Below, piece by piece: positions 45,101-57,000 of a stretch of 64,000 nt of DNA. Both the position numbers and the translations under genes were made by a program. The DNA is from Beroe ovata. Its lineage: Eukaryota; Ctenophora; Nuda; Beroida; Beroidae. Under the pieces are notes generated by a model, which was not told where the DNA came from, did not search any database, and saw only the letters and a program-made list of their open reading frames with translations. Every line of letters starts with the position of its first letter. Positions within the stretch are counted from its first letter, which is position 1. The DNA lies in the NCBI GenBank assembly GCA_946803715.1, contig CAMPET010000269.1:9997-73996 (forward strand). The letters are read 5' to 3'.

Positions 45101-47760
45101 AGTATCGGTTAAAATGAGTATCGGTTAAAATGTAATCGATCATGTTCACACTTTTATATCTCGTTTTCGGAGGTCTCTAATGGGGGCTTGAATAGCTCTG
45201 ACGACAATTATTTTCCATCAAATCATCTCTTCTACTCTCACACTACAAATATCAACCCTCGTTACGATCATGTTAAGTTCACACATGCCGTGAGACTACG
45301 CTCAAATCACGATTTCTCTCCCCTGGGAAGCAAACGCTACAAAAACGCGAAAATCAATAGGACACACAAAATGGCAAAAATCAATTTTGCAGAAAACATA
45401 CTAGAAGTAGGTGTTCCTAGCCCAATTTTTGACGTAGAATCCAAATCTGGAGGAATTTTTGAGCTAGCTCATCGGGAAACAGGTGAAAATTTTCATTCGT
45501 CCTAAGATTTGAGTACTGAAGTCACATGACGGACAGCTCATCAGGGAAGCAAGATAGGGCCGAAATTCGATCGGGAGTCGATTCAGCGTCCAAAAATACA
45601 TAGGAATACATGGTATTTGTATAGAAATCGGACAAAAAAGTTTTTTCGTATTTCTGATCTGAGTATCGGTAGAAAATGAAGTGAGTGACTCCACACTTTT
45701 ATACTCCATTTTTGGAGGTGTATAATGACTACTTTTCTGACATTTACGAAACTAATTTTCCATCAAATCATCTCTCCTACTCTCACACTACAAATATCAA
45801 CCGTTTTCACGATCATGCGGAGCTCACACATGCCGTGAGACCACGCTCAAATCACGATTTCTTTCCCTTGGGAAGCAAACGCTACAAAAACGCGAAAATC
45901 ATTGGGACACACAAAATGGCCAAAATCAATTTTGCAGAAAACATACTAGAAATAGGTGTTCCTAGCCCAATTTTTGACGTAGAATCCAAATCTGGAGGAA
46001 TTTTTGAGCTAGCTCATCGGGAAACAGGTGAAACTTTTCATTCCTCCTAAGATTTGAGTACTGAAGTCACATGACGGACAGCTCATCAGGGAAGCAAGAT
46101 AGGGCCGAAATTCGATCGGGAGTCGATTCAGCGTCCAAAAATACATAGGAATACATGGTATTTGTATAGAAATCGGACAAAAAAGTTTTTTCGTATTTCT
46201 GATCTGAGTATCGGTAGAAAATGAAGTGAGTGACTCCACACTTTTATACTCCATTTTTGGAGGTGTATAATGACTACTTTTCTGACATTTACGAAACTAA
46301 TTTTCCATCAAATCATCTCTCCTACTCTCACACTACAAATATCAACCGTTTTCACGATCATGCGGAGCTCACACATGCCGTGAGACCACGCTCAAATCAC
46401 GATTTCTTTCCCTTGGGAAGCAAACGCTACAAAAACGCGAAAATCATTGGGACACACAAAATGGCCAAAATCAATTTTGCAGAAAACATACTAGAAATAG
46501 GTGTTCCTAGCCCAATTTTTGACGTAGAATCCAAATCTGGAGGAATTTTTGAGCTAGCTCATCGGGAAACAGGTGAAACTTTTCATTCCTCCTAAGATTT
46601 GAGTACTGAAGTCACATGACGGACAGCTCATCAGGGAAGCAAGATAGGTAGAGAGATGAATCACACTTCAAACCCCTCTATCACTCCAGCCCCATTTCTC
46701 ACTTCATTTTCTCCATCTCTCCCTCCCCTCTCCATGTCTCACTCTTCCCCTCAGATTCTGCGTGCTGTGGAGAAGAGATACCACCCCGAGTGTTTCAAGT
46801 GTAGCACGTGCACAACGTGTCTGGACGGTGTCCCCTTCACCCTAGACTCAGATAGCAACGTGCTCTGCGTTCAGTGTTACAATAAGTGAGTTGTCATGGC
46901 AACCGAGTTTACCTTGGTGCCTGTAGTGAACATTTCGACCCTTGCGAGCTTTGATAAATCCCTATTGTTAATCATTTATTGTCCCATTCTATCCAATATA
47001 ACTCTCTTTTCCCTTGTTGCTCCCATTCCAATTCCGCTCGTATAACAGCTGAAGTTTGCACTTTTCTTTGTTTTCTCAATTTCTCCCTTTCTCCCTCAGG
47101 AAGTTTGCATATCCGTGTGCGGCGTGCGGTGAGCTCATAGTAACGGAGGATGGGGCCGAAACTTTCAGAATAATTGCCATGGAAAAGGACTTCCATGTGT
47201 CATGCTATAAGTGCGAGGTGAGTTTGATACCAGTTCATTGACAACATTCTGGTGTCGTTAATTTTGCTGTTTATGCTTGAGTCTTGACACCACTTTCATC
47301 TGCTACTATCTTTTCCTGACACCGCTTTCATCTGTTCGTTCACCCTCGACACCACTCTGAGTGTTGACACCACTTCATCGTGTCATATTTTCATCTCTCC
47401 ACACATAGAGAGAGGTAATATTCACCTCTGCTGACACCACCTACAATGCTCTGGCCTAGGAACCACGCTTCATGCTGTCTACCTGTTGTCTCGGCCATGA
47501 CTCAAATCTATTCCATGTATCTGTGGTTCTCAATCACTGCATAAAGCCAGCTCTCACCCTCTTATAGCACCATCAAGCATGCTACCACGAGAGGCATTTC
47601 TTGACACCATTTCTTGACACCATTATTGAAGAACCCCCTCCGCCACCCCCTCCCTCAGGTTTGCGGTGTCAAATTCACCAACGATGAGGGGAAAGGGTGC
47701 TACCCCCTAAATGAGCGATTACTCTGTCACTCTCATTACAAGGAAGCAGCTGCGTTATGA
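36175..47760 (+). CDS. Three-LIM-domain protein of the zyxin/ajuba class
   Basis: Shared exons: 37647-37754, 43703-43804, 43909-44024, 46755-46885, 47100-47217, 47659-47760 (stop TGA). They encode LIM1 (LCAKCKENIIG...CEKDYL), LIM2 (CDVCNDHIKE...CVQCYNK) and LIM3 (CAACGELIV...CHSHYKE), with the LIM zinc ligands (C-x2-C, H-x2-C, C-x2-C, C-x2-C/D/H) in place, at the very C-terminus as in zyxin, LPP, TRIP6 and ajuba. These proteins bridge focal adhesions or adherens junctions, actin and the nucleus. Exon 37647-37754 encodes DDLTEMMMRCLENADVENF, similar to the short leader before the LIMs in that family. Three candidate first exons, all ending with one spare base, precede them: 36175-36229, 37173-37392 (MGSSGSKK, myristoylation consensus) and 40136-40205 (MTAFGSLGSESDSEWEDD). 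The N-terminal structure is therefore uncertain; the LIM part is firm. Confidence 0.85.
37173..37392 (+). CDS. Candidate first exon of LIM gene, N-myristoylation type
   Basis: Opens MGSSGSKKN: Gly2 with Ser6 fits the N-myristoyltransferase consensus, and Lys residues follow. The exon is Ser/Gln/Lys-rich (VEPIQDFKEMIGGQGQIKK). It ends at GTACGTTA with one spare base, matching the acceptor phase of exon 37647-37754. If used, it would tether the LIM protein to membranes. Confidence 0.65.
37755..40135. other. LIM-gene intron, no gene seen
   Basis: AT-rich intron sequence. It contains a GTCACGTGAC palindrome near 39,161 and a GTTACCATGGTAAC palindrome near 39,190. Open frames here (for example around 38,750-39,130) lack splice logic or family features. 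Confidence 0.5.
40136..40205 (+). CDS. Candidate alternative first exon of LIM gene (acidic N-terminus)
   Basis: Reads MTAFGSLGSESDSEWEDDPDFIH and ends at GTGAGT in phase 1, so it can splice straight to LIM1 exon 43703-43804. The upstream side has no polypyrimidine tract, which favours a first exon over an internal one. It would give a short isoform of almost only the LIM domains. Confidence 0.5.
40954..41389. mobile_element. Possible MITE-like element
   Basis: TTATGAAGGAGTAA at 40954 is mirrored exactly by TTACTCCTTCATAA ending at 41389, a 14-bp terminal inverted repeat 436 bp apart. Solo copies of the same end sequence occur at 5021, 5221 and 35738. No target-site duplication is obvious, and there is no coding capacity. 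It lies in LIM-gene intron 40206-43702. Confidence 0.35.
42443..42913 (-). CDS. Small single-pass membrane protein nested in LIM-gene intron
   Basis: A single-exon frame of 156 aa antisense to the host intron (40206-43702). It has a signal peptide (MVCTHFPLLLLITMTTHVTG), an ectodomain of about 75 residues with six cysteines (ACFDTKCPL, EPCGPSL, YCDPDTQDCVH, GECHD), a Thr/Pro stalk, and a long transmembrane helix (about LALTVSLTVVLLIIIVIVVVV) followed by WRCCYRWW, a palmitoylation-prone Cys pair, and a cytoplasmic tail. The frame is open further upstream to a Met at 43009, but the signal peptide starts at 42913. No family is recognised; it looks like a small type I receptor or adaptor. An extra 5' or 3' exon is possible. 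Confidence 0.7.
   Translation of the reverse strand: MVCTHFPLLLLITMTTHVTGKQFRLVACFDTKCPLVANIHETIVRYEPCGPSLSRVRYCDPDTQDCVHNLMTGVGECHDRPTETPTNPDAVTLALTVSLTVVLLIIIVIVVVVWRCCYRWWVLVLKRIRVTPLNYSENPLTPCECDQLNFEDGAYR
44080..46648. repeat. Second array of the ~545-bp tandem repeat (family A)
   Basis: The landmark CGA(T/A)TCAGCG(T/C)CCAAAAATAC falls at about 44125, 44668, 45020, 45577 and 46122. Spacing is 543-557 bp except where the N at 44842 breaks the order. Units from 45535 on are almost identical. It lies in the LIM-gene intron between exons 43909-44024 and 46755-46885, and is the same family as the array at 15,926-17,650. Confidence 0.9.
44843..44921 (+). pseudogene. Partial second copy of the LIM exon 43909-44024 after an assembly N
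   Basis: The sequence repeats the exon from the TGGGTTGACG point (43946) to its donor with a couple of base changes, and continues with the same intron. It lacks the exon's 5' part and acceptor. It directly follows the single N at 44842, so it most likely comes from joining two overlapping or allelic contigs. Confidence 0.75.
47282..47450. repeat. TTGACACCACTTTCATCTG cluster in the last LIM-gene intron
   Basis: About five copies of (T/C)GACACC(A/G)C(T)TT(T)CATC-type sequence in the intron 47218-47658, oriented with the gene. Further CTTGACACCAT copies lie at 47,600-47,630. Confidence 0.8.
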
Positions 47761-48509
47761 GGTCACATGACTGCCGTTTTCTAGGATTATGATCACGTGC
47801 GTTGCTAGCCACGCGTAACTACGTGAAAGTCACGCGTTACTGTGGACTGCATCCGTTGCAAAGTTATACATCGTGTTTTCTTTGTTGTGGACACTGGAGG
47901 AGCCCACATTTTGTCACCACTGTTTGAAGGCCGATAAATCGCGATACCTACTGATGATCTCTCAAGAATGGGAAGCAGAAATTCACTCTGAAACTTTTTG
48001 AACCTATGTTAACTTCATTGCCAGGCGATGGAAAAAAGAAAAGATGTTTCCCGGAAAAATCCGAATTGTGTTCGAACAGAAAAAACTGAATTCGAAAATT
48101 CATGTGTCATCACCCGTTTCTTGGCTTTCTTTTAACAGAAAACTGTCTGAGAAATAGATTTTGTGTTTTATTTGAAGTCATAATTTAGTGACAATTTTTT
48201 GTTTCTGTTGCGAAAATAAACAGATTTTGATAAATTTACTAAATCTTTTAGATTTTTTACTAATTCACTAATTTAGTCCCCGGTTATGTATCTCTTTTTG
48301 AATATATTCCTTGTACATACAAATATTCTAATTAACCCCATATATTTCACACCCAGCTTTTTATTGAATACTATAACCTGGTTTATTAATTTCTATTTTA
48401 TACTTTAGGGAGTTTAATTTCAATCTTTTCATAGCTGTTGAATAAAACACACCATATTTCAACTTTTACAGATTTCAATTAACATATCCATCACACCCAC
48501 ATTTCAATT
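47761..48509. other. Convergent 3' ends of the LIM and SNTX-like genes
   Basis: AT-rich. An AATAAA at 48215-48220 can serve the LIM transcript (+). A TTTATT near 48358-48363 is an AATAAA on the minus strand for the SNTX-like gene, about 150 nt past its stop codon. Confidence 0.5.
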
Positions 48510-51500
48510 TCACCCAAACCACGACTTCTCCACGGTCCCAAACGCTCCCAACTCTCTCAAACAACTCGTATACAGACTCGTTCTCCCCATATCCAGAGTG
48601 TAGGACCTGTCTGATTTCTCTGATCCCTTCATATGACATACATTCGTTTCCCATTCGTACACCACCCCCTTACAATCTCCTCCGTACACCTCAACCTCGG
48701 CCAGGGTCAGATAGTCTCCTCCCGATTTCCGGATTCCAATCTCCTGTCCAGTTTTGTCCACGGGGACGGTGAATCTCTCCCTGTCCGCAAACACGGTTAT
48801 CGTCCCCAAACTCCGTCCGTCTACCAGAACTTCCGCGCCGTCCAGTTTCCTCGCCGAGTCTCCACGATCATAGTAGACAACCACACTGTCTATGTACTCG
48901 GCGCGTGGGAGAGTTACTTTCCACATGGCCTGTCCAGCTTGAGCATTCACCCTGGTAACGGTTGCTAGGTTACCGTCAACTGCGTTGCTTGCGGAGTTCT
49001 GGGAGCTGGTTTGGGAGACTGGTTGGTTGAGGGCGATGTTGAAGTTACGAGTTGTGCCAGTGCATAGACGAGCACAGTCGTAAATGCTGCTTGTTACACT
49101 TCCCTCCTCCGATACTATGTCCTGGAGGCGGAGGAGTGGTGTCATATTCTGACAATATTCTGACAATATTCTACTGACAAGTGACAGTGTGTGGATTGAG
49201 GATTGAGCGAGATCATAATATGTTCATTAGAAGTTGCCATTCAATTTGTGGTAGATACTATTTCCGAAGAAATCGATATTCCCGTTTCCTCAAGTTTTAG
49301 TTAACCAGGGACTTCCAATATTACCTTGAACTCGAGGTCCCAGTTGAAGCGGCCACACTTTCTGAACTCCTCACTCCTGACTCCCAGCACATCCCAACAC
49401 TCCCTGTCTATGGACACTGCCCCAGGGTTTAGCTCCGTGGGGAGACCGTGTCTCGTGGTGAAACAGTAGCACTGGCTTCCAACGGGGCTGCGGAGATTTT
49501 AGTACATGTTTAGCCTTTAGGTCGGGATGTTTCATGTACAACTTTGGCAAAGACTTGCGCGGTGATTTCGACTTGGTTTGGAGAACAGATGCAATGGTAC
49601 TGAATTTGAGACAAACAGTTCAGACTCTCACCTGGATGTATTCCCACTCCCAATATGCGTCACACTGAGTGTATCCGTGAATCTCTGACTGCAGAAGTAG
49701 AGACATGCAAACTCCGACTCCGCGTCAGGGATCTCATGAGTCTCGTCCTCATCATTGCTCTGATACGAGACACCACGTCTCACACAGCCTCTTCTCGCGA
49801 CGCCACTATTGACACCATCCGCCTCGTCCACAGCTATTGCAGAGATGTCCTCGTTTAGTTGGGCGATCTTATCCTCAATCTCATCGTTCAGATCCTGAGC
49901 TTGTTGGTGGAGAGAATCTGATGTTGTCACCATTGGGTCGAGAGTTGATTTCGTGGAAGCAGCGAAATTTGTAATCTCCCGTCTCAGCCCATCATCTTCT
50001 GCCGGGTTATTTGCCGGCACTGTGATAATCAGAGCAACGGAGTCGTCGGTACTGACCAGTCGACCGTTGATAGTAAGCCGTAGTGCACACGTGACTTGGT
50101 AGATAACTCCTGACTCCATGTTTGGTAGGTTAGCATACGCTCGCACCAAACTCCCAATGGAAACAGAAGTTCTCTGCTCAGTCGCTCCCACTGGAGTCAT
50201 GGTTTCCTGGTTCACCTTGTGGTACTTGAACTCCACCGAGTGGACCGTCATCCCGTCCTGGAGTCGCACACTCGAGAAATCGACCATCACGTCGACAGAA
50301 TTGACAGAGTTTAGACTCCTGACAGCCGGTCTATCGGGAGGATACGGCAGGGTGGCTGTCACAATCCTAGCTGCCTGGTTGTTCACACCGTTGTGCATGG
50401 GCGTGACTGTCACGTGGTACACAACACCTGTCAGAAGGCCTGTCAACTCTGCTTTGTGGTTTTCAGTTTCAATTCTCTGACGGTGGACGTTTCCCTCTAC
50501 TTCCCCCTCTGCGACCACGCTGTAGATCAGATCTTCTGCTTCATTGAGTTGGGGTGGTTGCCAACTCACTCCCAAACTTTCGGTTGTTTGGGAGTCTACC
50601 TTCAGGAACACGGGAGCAGAGGTACTCGCTGTTTTGCAAGAAATGGTCGATGACCATGGACTTACACCAGCTGAATCCCCCACTTTATAGCGAATCTTTA
50701 TGTCGTAGTTTGTGTTTGGGTTGAGATCCGCCAACTCGACACTGTTCACGTCACCAAATTGGAAAGTTGTTGGGAACTCTTCATACTCGATCGGTTGATC
50801 CTCATCATTTCCGTCAGGGGCGGTGTCTGGTTTGGCTTTCTTCCAAATCGCCTGAACCTCCAGTCCTGTAACATGACTTCGTGTACTCACTGTCTTTTCT
50901 CCCACGGATAAGGAGACACTGGAGAAAGTCGAGGATACACAAGACAGGCCAGGTGGTGGGGTGGGTGGCTCAAATGCTCCTTCATAAACCGCTCCATTCC
51001 TATACTGGGCGATGGTGGCGTAGTCTGTCTTCTTCTTTGACAGCTCGTTCAGACGAACGAGGAAACAGTGATCAGAATCGAAGTTGTTTTGAGCAAAATT
51101 CAGGAACCGTTGGAAGACTGTCCCAACTCGGTTCACCAGAGCGAGGTTGTTGAACCACTTGTCCTCCTCCTTGGTACCAATCCCCGCGATGTCCTTGATC
51201 TTGCTGATGAACATCTTTGCCACATTAGCTGGTGGAAGTACGTACAGATCGTAGACAGTCGCGTGTTTGTGACTGAAAATACACCGGTTGTCAAGGGAAC
51301 CACCAGCATCTGAGAGCACCAACTCGGGGTTCTTCTGAGCAGCTTCTGTCACCAACTCAATCGTCTTGATCTCGCGAGTTCTGTACGCGAGGAATTTATC
51401 CGAGTATACCTTATTCCAGACTGTCTTCATGTGTCCTTCGATCTTCTTCAGAATTTCACTTTCCACCGCTTGCCCCGATAGTTTTGAGACAATACTGGCA

Positions 51501-52983
51501 GCAATGTTGGCTTTGGTGACGGTTGCGTAGGCGAGGAGACCAGTTTGGAATGTCTTCAGCTCGTTCTTGATCGAAGGAAACCTGGGAAATTCTCGGTTAT
51601 GAGTCCACTAAAACCAGGGTTAACTGAATGATCGGATCACTGTTTATTAGTCGCATAACTGATACTGATTGATTTTGAATATGGTCTCTGCGACAAAATA
51701 ATGAAACTGAATTTCAATAACTGAATCTGGATTTTTAATAACCAGGGTTGTTCTGGAAAATGAGAATTAATTTCTCGTGATAATTTGGACGAGTTTTCGA
51801 AATTATGCTCTCTAAAGATATCACTCACCGAATGGCAGCATCTGATCTTAGCAGACTCTTGACCTGGGACGCCAGCTCATCGAGATCTGTACTGATCTGA
51901 TTTGCCAAGTCTTGGATCGTCTTGCTGATCTCCTCCATTATGGGCGTGGCCCCCTCACAGAAGTATTCCACAGGGGTCACCTGGCGGGAGAATAAATTCC
52001 AAAAAAACATCGCCATCGATTGTAAACTTTCATTCACTCTTCTAGTCCTATTAAGTTCCATAGGCGGATTGCTAGAACTTGAAGATTTCGTTACTGCCTT
52101 TTTCCCGTTCCGGGAAATTTTCAAGTGGACAATAGACATGTACCTGGTATTTTATGAGAGTCTCGCTTGCCTGGGCCTTCTCATTCACCAAATCGAACAC
52201 CTCCACCGCCTGCATAAAGTCAGCCGGCATTTTATCGAGGATCACATCGCCCGAGTACTCAAAGTACGCATCATTTTCTGGATCGAGGCCAAGATCCCGC
52301 TCAATATCCACACTGGTGTCAGGGTTGAAGTTTGGAAGAGCTTTCATAACAATCCCCAGACTTCCCGTGATGCTTTGCTTGTTTTCCGAGCTCTTGATCA
52401 CCTTTCTCAGTTCGATATATGATCGAAGACCGTAAGTTACCGAGGTTATCACATGGGTAGGACCGAGGGGGGTGTTGACCAGGGAGCAATATTTTGCATG
52501 GTCCTGGGGCGTGGTCAGGGGGAGTGTCTTGGTCTTGGTTGTAGCGTGGTATTTCAGCGTTACCCTGGCAACGTCTGCAGTTGACGATTGTTGTCGAACT
52601 AGCCGTGCAGAGCCCGAGATCTTAACCAATCCGAACAGGAACTTGAGCTTCATATTCGCGTCTATATCCAGGAGATAGCTCTTATCCACTTTCTTCTCCT
52701 CCTGGACCACTTCAATATTCGAGTAGACAGTTGGAGTCTCCTCCACATGCTCCCCTAGCGTCTCCTCCGTCCAGAGACTCAGACCGCTGACCACCACACC
52801 GAGTCGGGCATCGTAGAAATCCCCCAATTTCACGGTCTCGCCCAGGGCCTCCACGTCCAGGATGGGGCGAGTGTGTTTGTTGGAAGTATCGCGGAGCTCT
52901 GGGGAGATGGTCTCTAATTCCACAGGGATGTTTTTAGAGACGGTGCACGTGACGGAAAGTGTAACAAAAACGACCCAGAGCAT
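48510..52983 (-). CDS. Secreted stonustoxin-like (SNTX/MACPF-fold) protein with FN3 and F5/8C domains
   Basis: Five exons on the minus strand (52983-52144, 51980-51829, 51581-49632, 49487-49325, 49121-48510) give 1,238 aa in phase. Order: signal peptide (MLWVVFVTLSVTCTVS); an SNTX-type MACPF-like region (residues about 35-280, including LGDFYDARLG); a helical segment (about 285-330) where SNTX proteins have their FAT-like bundle; a thioredoxin-like region (about 380-530); three fibronectin III modules (about 537-850); a predicted coiled coil (about 870-930); a Cys-rich stretch (about 960-1035, QCYC); and an F5/8 type C (discoidin-like) domain (about 1064-1185). Known fish SNTX proteins end in PRYSPRY instead. 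Homology to that fold does not show toxicity: SNTX-like genes occur in many non-venomous animals, and roles in defence or adhesion are equally possible. Confidence 0.85.
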
Positions 52984-54034
52984 AACCTTGCTTCAGACGA
53001 ACTGTTTTTGCAAAAAGTACTGAATTATGTAGTTGTAGCAGACCTCGGATGTAAAGAAATGCTGAGAGGAAATATTGACAGTTTATTTTCCTGTGTATTG
53101 ATCCACGATTCACATTCTCTATATAATAGACACAGGTGTGTGAAGAATCGTCTTGAAAAAAGGTGACAGAAATGTGAGTGTTTCCTCCCCTCAGAGAAGG
53201 TGTTACCACGTGTCACCTGGTGCTTGACAAATCACGTGACAAACTGTGGTACACGTGTTTCACCGTGTTGATAACTTCTTAGAGTTAGGTCATGGAGTAT
53301 TTTTGAGGGGATTAAGATTGCTACATTTGTCATTGATGTGGTGGTGAATCATTCATTCCTTTATCACTTCAATTCTCACAACTTTCATCTATCTATCAAT
53401 TCAGGATGGGTTTTGAACTCAAATTTTCAAAATACGCAATGTTTCAATATTTCAACTATTCCTTTAGCATGGTATTCTGCATGGCTGACGAATCAAGATA
53501 CTGGAGTGGAAAAATTACATCACCTTTCACAAAATCTCGGGACTGCTTACTTGTGACTGTGAGTAGATTTTAGTATAATATTCGTGGGGGAGGTTCGATT
53601 TTGTGAGTGCACTAGCAAAATACACGCATAAGCAAAAATGATGTAATTGTCTTGATAACAAAATAAAGACACTCAAATTTCTCGAGATTAAATCTGTACA
53701 ATTAAAATGTTAGTATTATCAATTCAAAATCAATCAATTTGGATTGGTCAATTGTGTTAAATTTTCAAACACAAGGAATTGTTTCTGGGGAAATAGAGTT
53801 CTGTTCGGGGACGATTTTCTCATGCTTAATTCAAACCATAACACAATTGCTCTGAGATATTGAACTGTTTTGAAGCTCTCTGTGGTATTCAGATATTTCT
53901 GAGCAACTCATACATCATAGTTCTGAATCGGTGCAAAATCATAACCGAATCGACTCAAATATATATATGTATCGTATCCGAAAACTGAGCAGCACAGTCC
54001 GTGATGTCCGGCACCAACATGGTAGTGATTCCCG
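52984..54034. other. Intergenic between SNTX-like gene and GPCR 3' end
   Basis: No gene was seen. Two E-box palindromes (CACGTG at about 53,208 and TCACGTGA at about 53,233) lie 225-250 bp upstream of the SNTX-like start codon and may belong to its promoter. Confidence 0.45.
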
Positions 54035-57000
54035 TTAGACAAACTTCTGGTCCTCTGTATGCTCCCCCTCTCCCTTTTCCCTCCAACTCAACTTCAACTT
54101 CATCGACTTGTGTCCATTGGCACTCCTACACGTGGACCTAGGTCTGTTGTGGTTACCATGGTTACCATGGTTTGATGTCAAGTTCTTGATGACTCTCCAG
54201 TACACGAGAAAGGGAGTGAAGGTGGAGTGGAGGAAGACTGAGATGTGGAAACTGCTGTGCATGTACGCGGAGAAGGGCTTCGTTGTCATGGCTTCCAGGT
54301 AGCTGTCGGAAAACTGAAATAGTTTGGAGTTAGTCGGGAGTTAGTTTGGTAACCAAGCTTTGGTTAGGATCAGTTTGGTTAGGATTAGTTTGGTAAGTCA
54401 TAAGATGGTTAGGTTAGACGGGGGTATGTTCATTCGGATCAACAGTTTCAAATCACTCATGTTAGGACACGAGTGATTTTGACTGCCGTGCGAACTGAGT
54501 GATATGGTTTGATGAACATTTAATTGGAACTTTCCGTTGGAGCTCATTAATTAGATTCAGAAAGTGAATGCCTCTCGCTTCTGAATTCACTCGCGTCTCA
54601 CTCGAAGTTGAAACTCTAAAGTAGTTTCAAATGGGGTTTCTGTGAGACCAGCACGATTCAACTTATATTGTTAGTTTCAGTAATATAATTGTTAATGTAT
54701 GTGAAACATTGCGATGCTTTGTCAAAAGTTCAAAGTTATTCTCAGAAAGTGAACTACCCTAAATGGCTTAATTACCGAGTTTTCGGCCTTGCATTAGACT
54801 TTCAATAATTTAAATGAGTTTCAAGATTCAAAGTATGATGATCGTTAATAAATATCTTAATATTCTATGGCACTGAACATTATTTCGGCGAAAATATGGA
54901 TGATTATCTCAAATTATTAAGCCTTGCAATGATGAACATCTCCTTGCTCTCATATGACACCTCCTAATATACTATTGATGGTATAGTAGCTATGACATCA
55001 CTCATCATTGACACCACACTTAGCAATTCACACTCAATTTGCCACCTCACTCACCTTAACACCAAGGAGGAATAGTGCGTTTAGGATGCACATGAACCAG
55101 TAGTACGCAAAGAGGATGATGTACATGAACACCATCATGAGCATTGTGACACTAGCTTTAGTCAGGCTCTTCAACTTGTAGCTCTCTTTCGTTTCTTCCG
55201 ACTTAAACCTGCAAAACGAGACGTGCAATTGTCTTTAGATAAAGTTGAGCCTAAAGCTATCATATGCGATAAACCTTCAGGGTTTATCTCTAAAGGTCAC
55301 ATAGTTTATTTAATTTCTCAAAGTAATAAAAAGAAATTTAACGTACTTGAAAGCTGAACAGAGATCAGAAAAGCAACCTTTCTTCTTCTTTTCCTTCTTG
55401 TGTTGCTGACTGTCTGATAGCAACATTGTCTGATTAACCCGTTCTCTGGAAGGGTAGAGCTGTTTATAATCACGGTGTTTTTACGTGAATTTTTAGTCTC
55501 ACTTAACGGAGTTGAATCACTTGATTGAAACATGGCTCATGGCACATCCAGGGATTTTGGATTCATGTGAACCTCGCTCCTCATTAGATTCCAGGAAATT
55601 CCCGAAACCCATCAGTCATCGAATACTTAACATCAGATTTTATAGAACATAAAAATTGAGCTACACTTAAATTTCACGGGCACATGCCACATATTAGTTC
55701 CCAACTTACGAAATGTACTGGTATCTCTTGTGGATGATCTTGGCAAAAACAGCCGCACAGAGGAACACGGAGGTAATGGTAGGAAGAACCAGCGGAACTA
55801 GGACCAGGATTAGATACGGGAAGAATATCTGTAGCTTGTGTTCCATCACTTCCTCCGGCTCGTTCTCAATTCCCAGCAGCTGTGGGAGTGATGTGTTTTA
55901 GGTTTAGTGATGGGTTTTAGGTTTTGATGGGTCTAGGTTTTGATGGGTTTTAGGTTTTGATGGGTTTTAGGTTTAGTGATGGGTTTTAGGTTTTTTCGGT
56001 CGTATTGGGGATCTCGCGACCTAGGTTGCTGCCGCCGACCTACAGTCCTGTCCCCTTTTTGAGTTCTTTTCACTCAAAGAACAGAGAAGTTTATGTCTTC
56101 ACGAGTGTATAATAGCATCAACGTGTTGTTGGAGTATATTTGGGGTCACAGCGTGTTTTGTCTTCTTTATTGTAATGGTCACCATTTTGTTTTGGTTTAT
56201 TCAAGCACCCCTTTTTCGCTAGGCATATTCATTATTCAACCCCCCCCCCACACACAAGGCATATTCAAAGCAATGTTAGTGCATTATTCAACCCACTCTT
56301 TTTGTCATTAGATTGCACACGTGACCATAGCAATAAATTCGAGCCACTTTGGTTTCAAAGAATCGAGACAGGGAACGAATTGAACACAGAGATTATAAAA
56401 AGCAGAGCAAAATGACGGTTATCAACGTGGGGAGTTCAATCGTCTGTCTGATGTGATTAAATTGGGATGGGAATTTATGCTAAGAACTACCCCTTCGCTG
56501 AACAGAAGCCGGGTTTTTAGACCACCCCCCCCCTCTCGGAAAAAACTAAGAACAGATAACCAGTCTACAGAGCATTATCCTCATTCCTCCCCATCTCATT
56601 GTGAAGTGTTAATTGCCACAATCATTGTGACCCCAAAGTCATTCTGAGGTCCATACAATAGCATTATTGTTTTGGTCAGAATGGTACTAGCAATTATATT
56701 CTTCATCTGAGAATGTACTCATGACTCGCTGAAAATTCCCATCATGTCCCCTTATTATGTTACCTGGGTGATGCTGTTACCTGGGTGATGCTGAAGGAGC
56801 AGGTAAGTTCTCGTGTGTGTTGCTCCACGTAAGGCTGTCCTGCCATGAACGGTATCGCCTGGATACCTGAACAATATGCATGTGTTAGTGAGGTGCACAA
56901 TACACGTGTGGATGTGTTAGTGAGGTGCACAATACACGTGTGCAAGTGTTAGTGAGGTGCACAATACACGTGTGCATGTGTTAGTGAGGTGCACAATACA

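Noticed and set aside
48510..52983. Calling the SNTX-like protein a venom toxin
   Set aside because: Only fold-level similarity is visible, the C-terminal architecture differs, and such genes are found in non-venomous animals.
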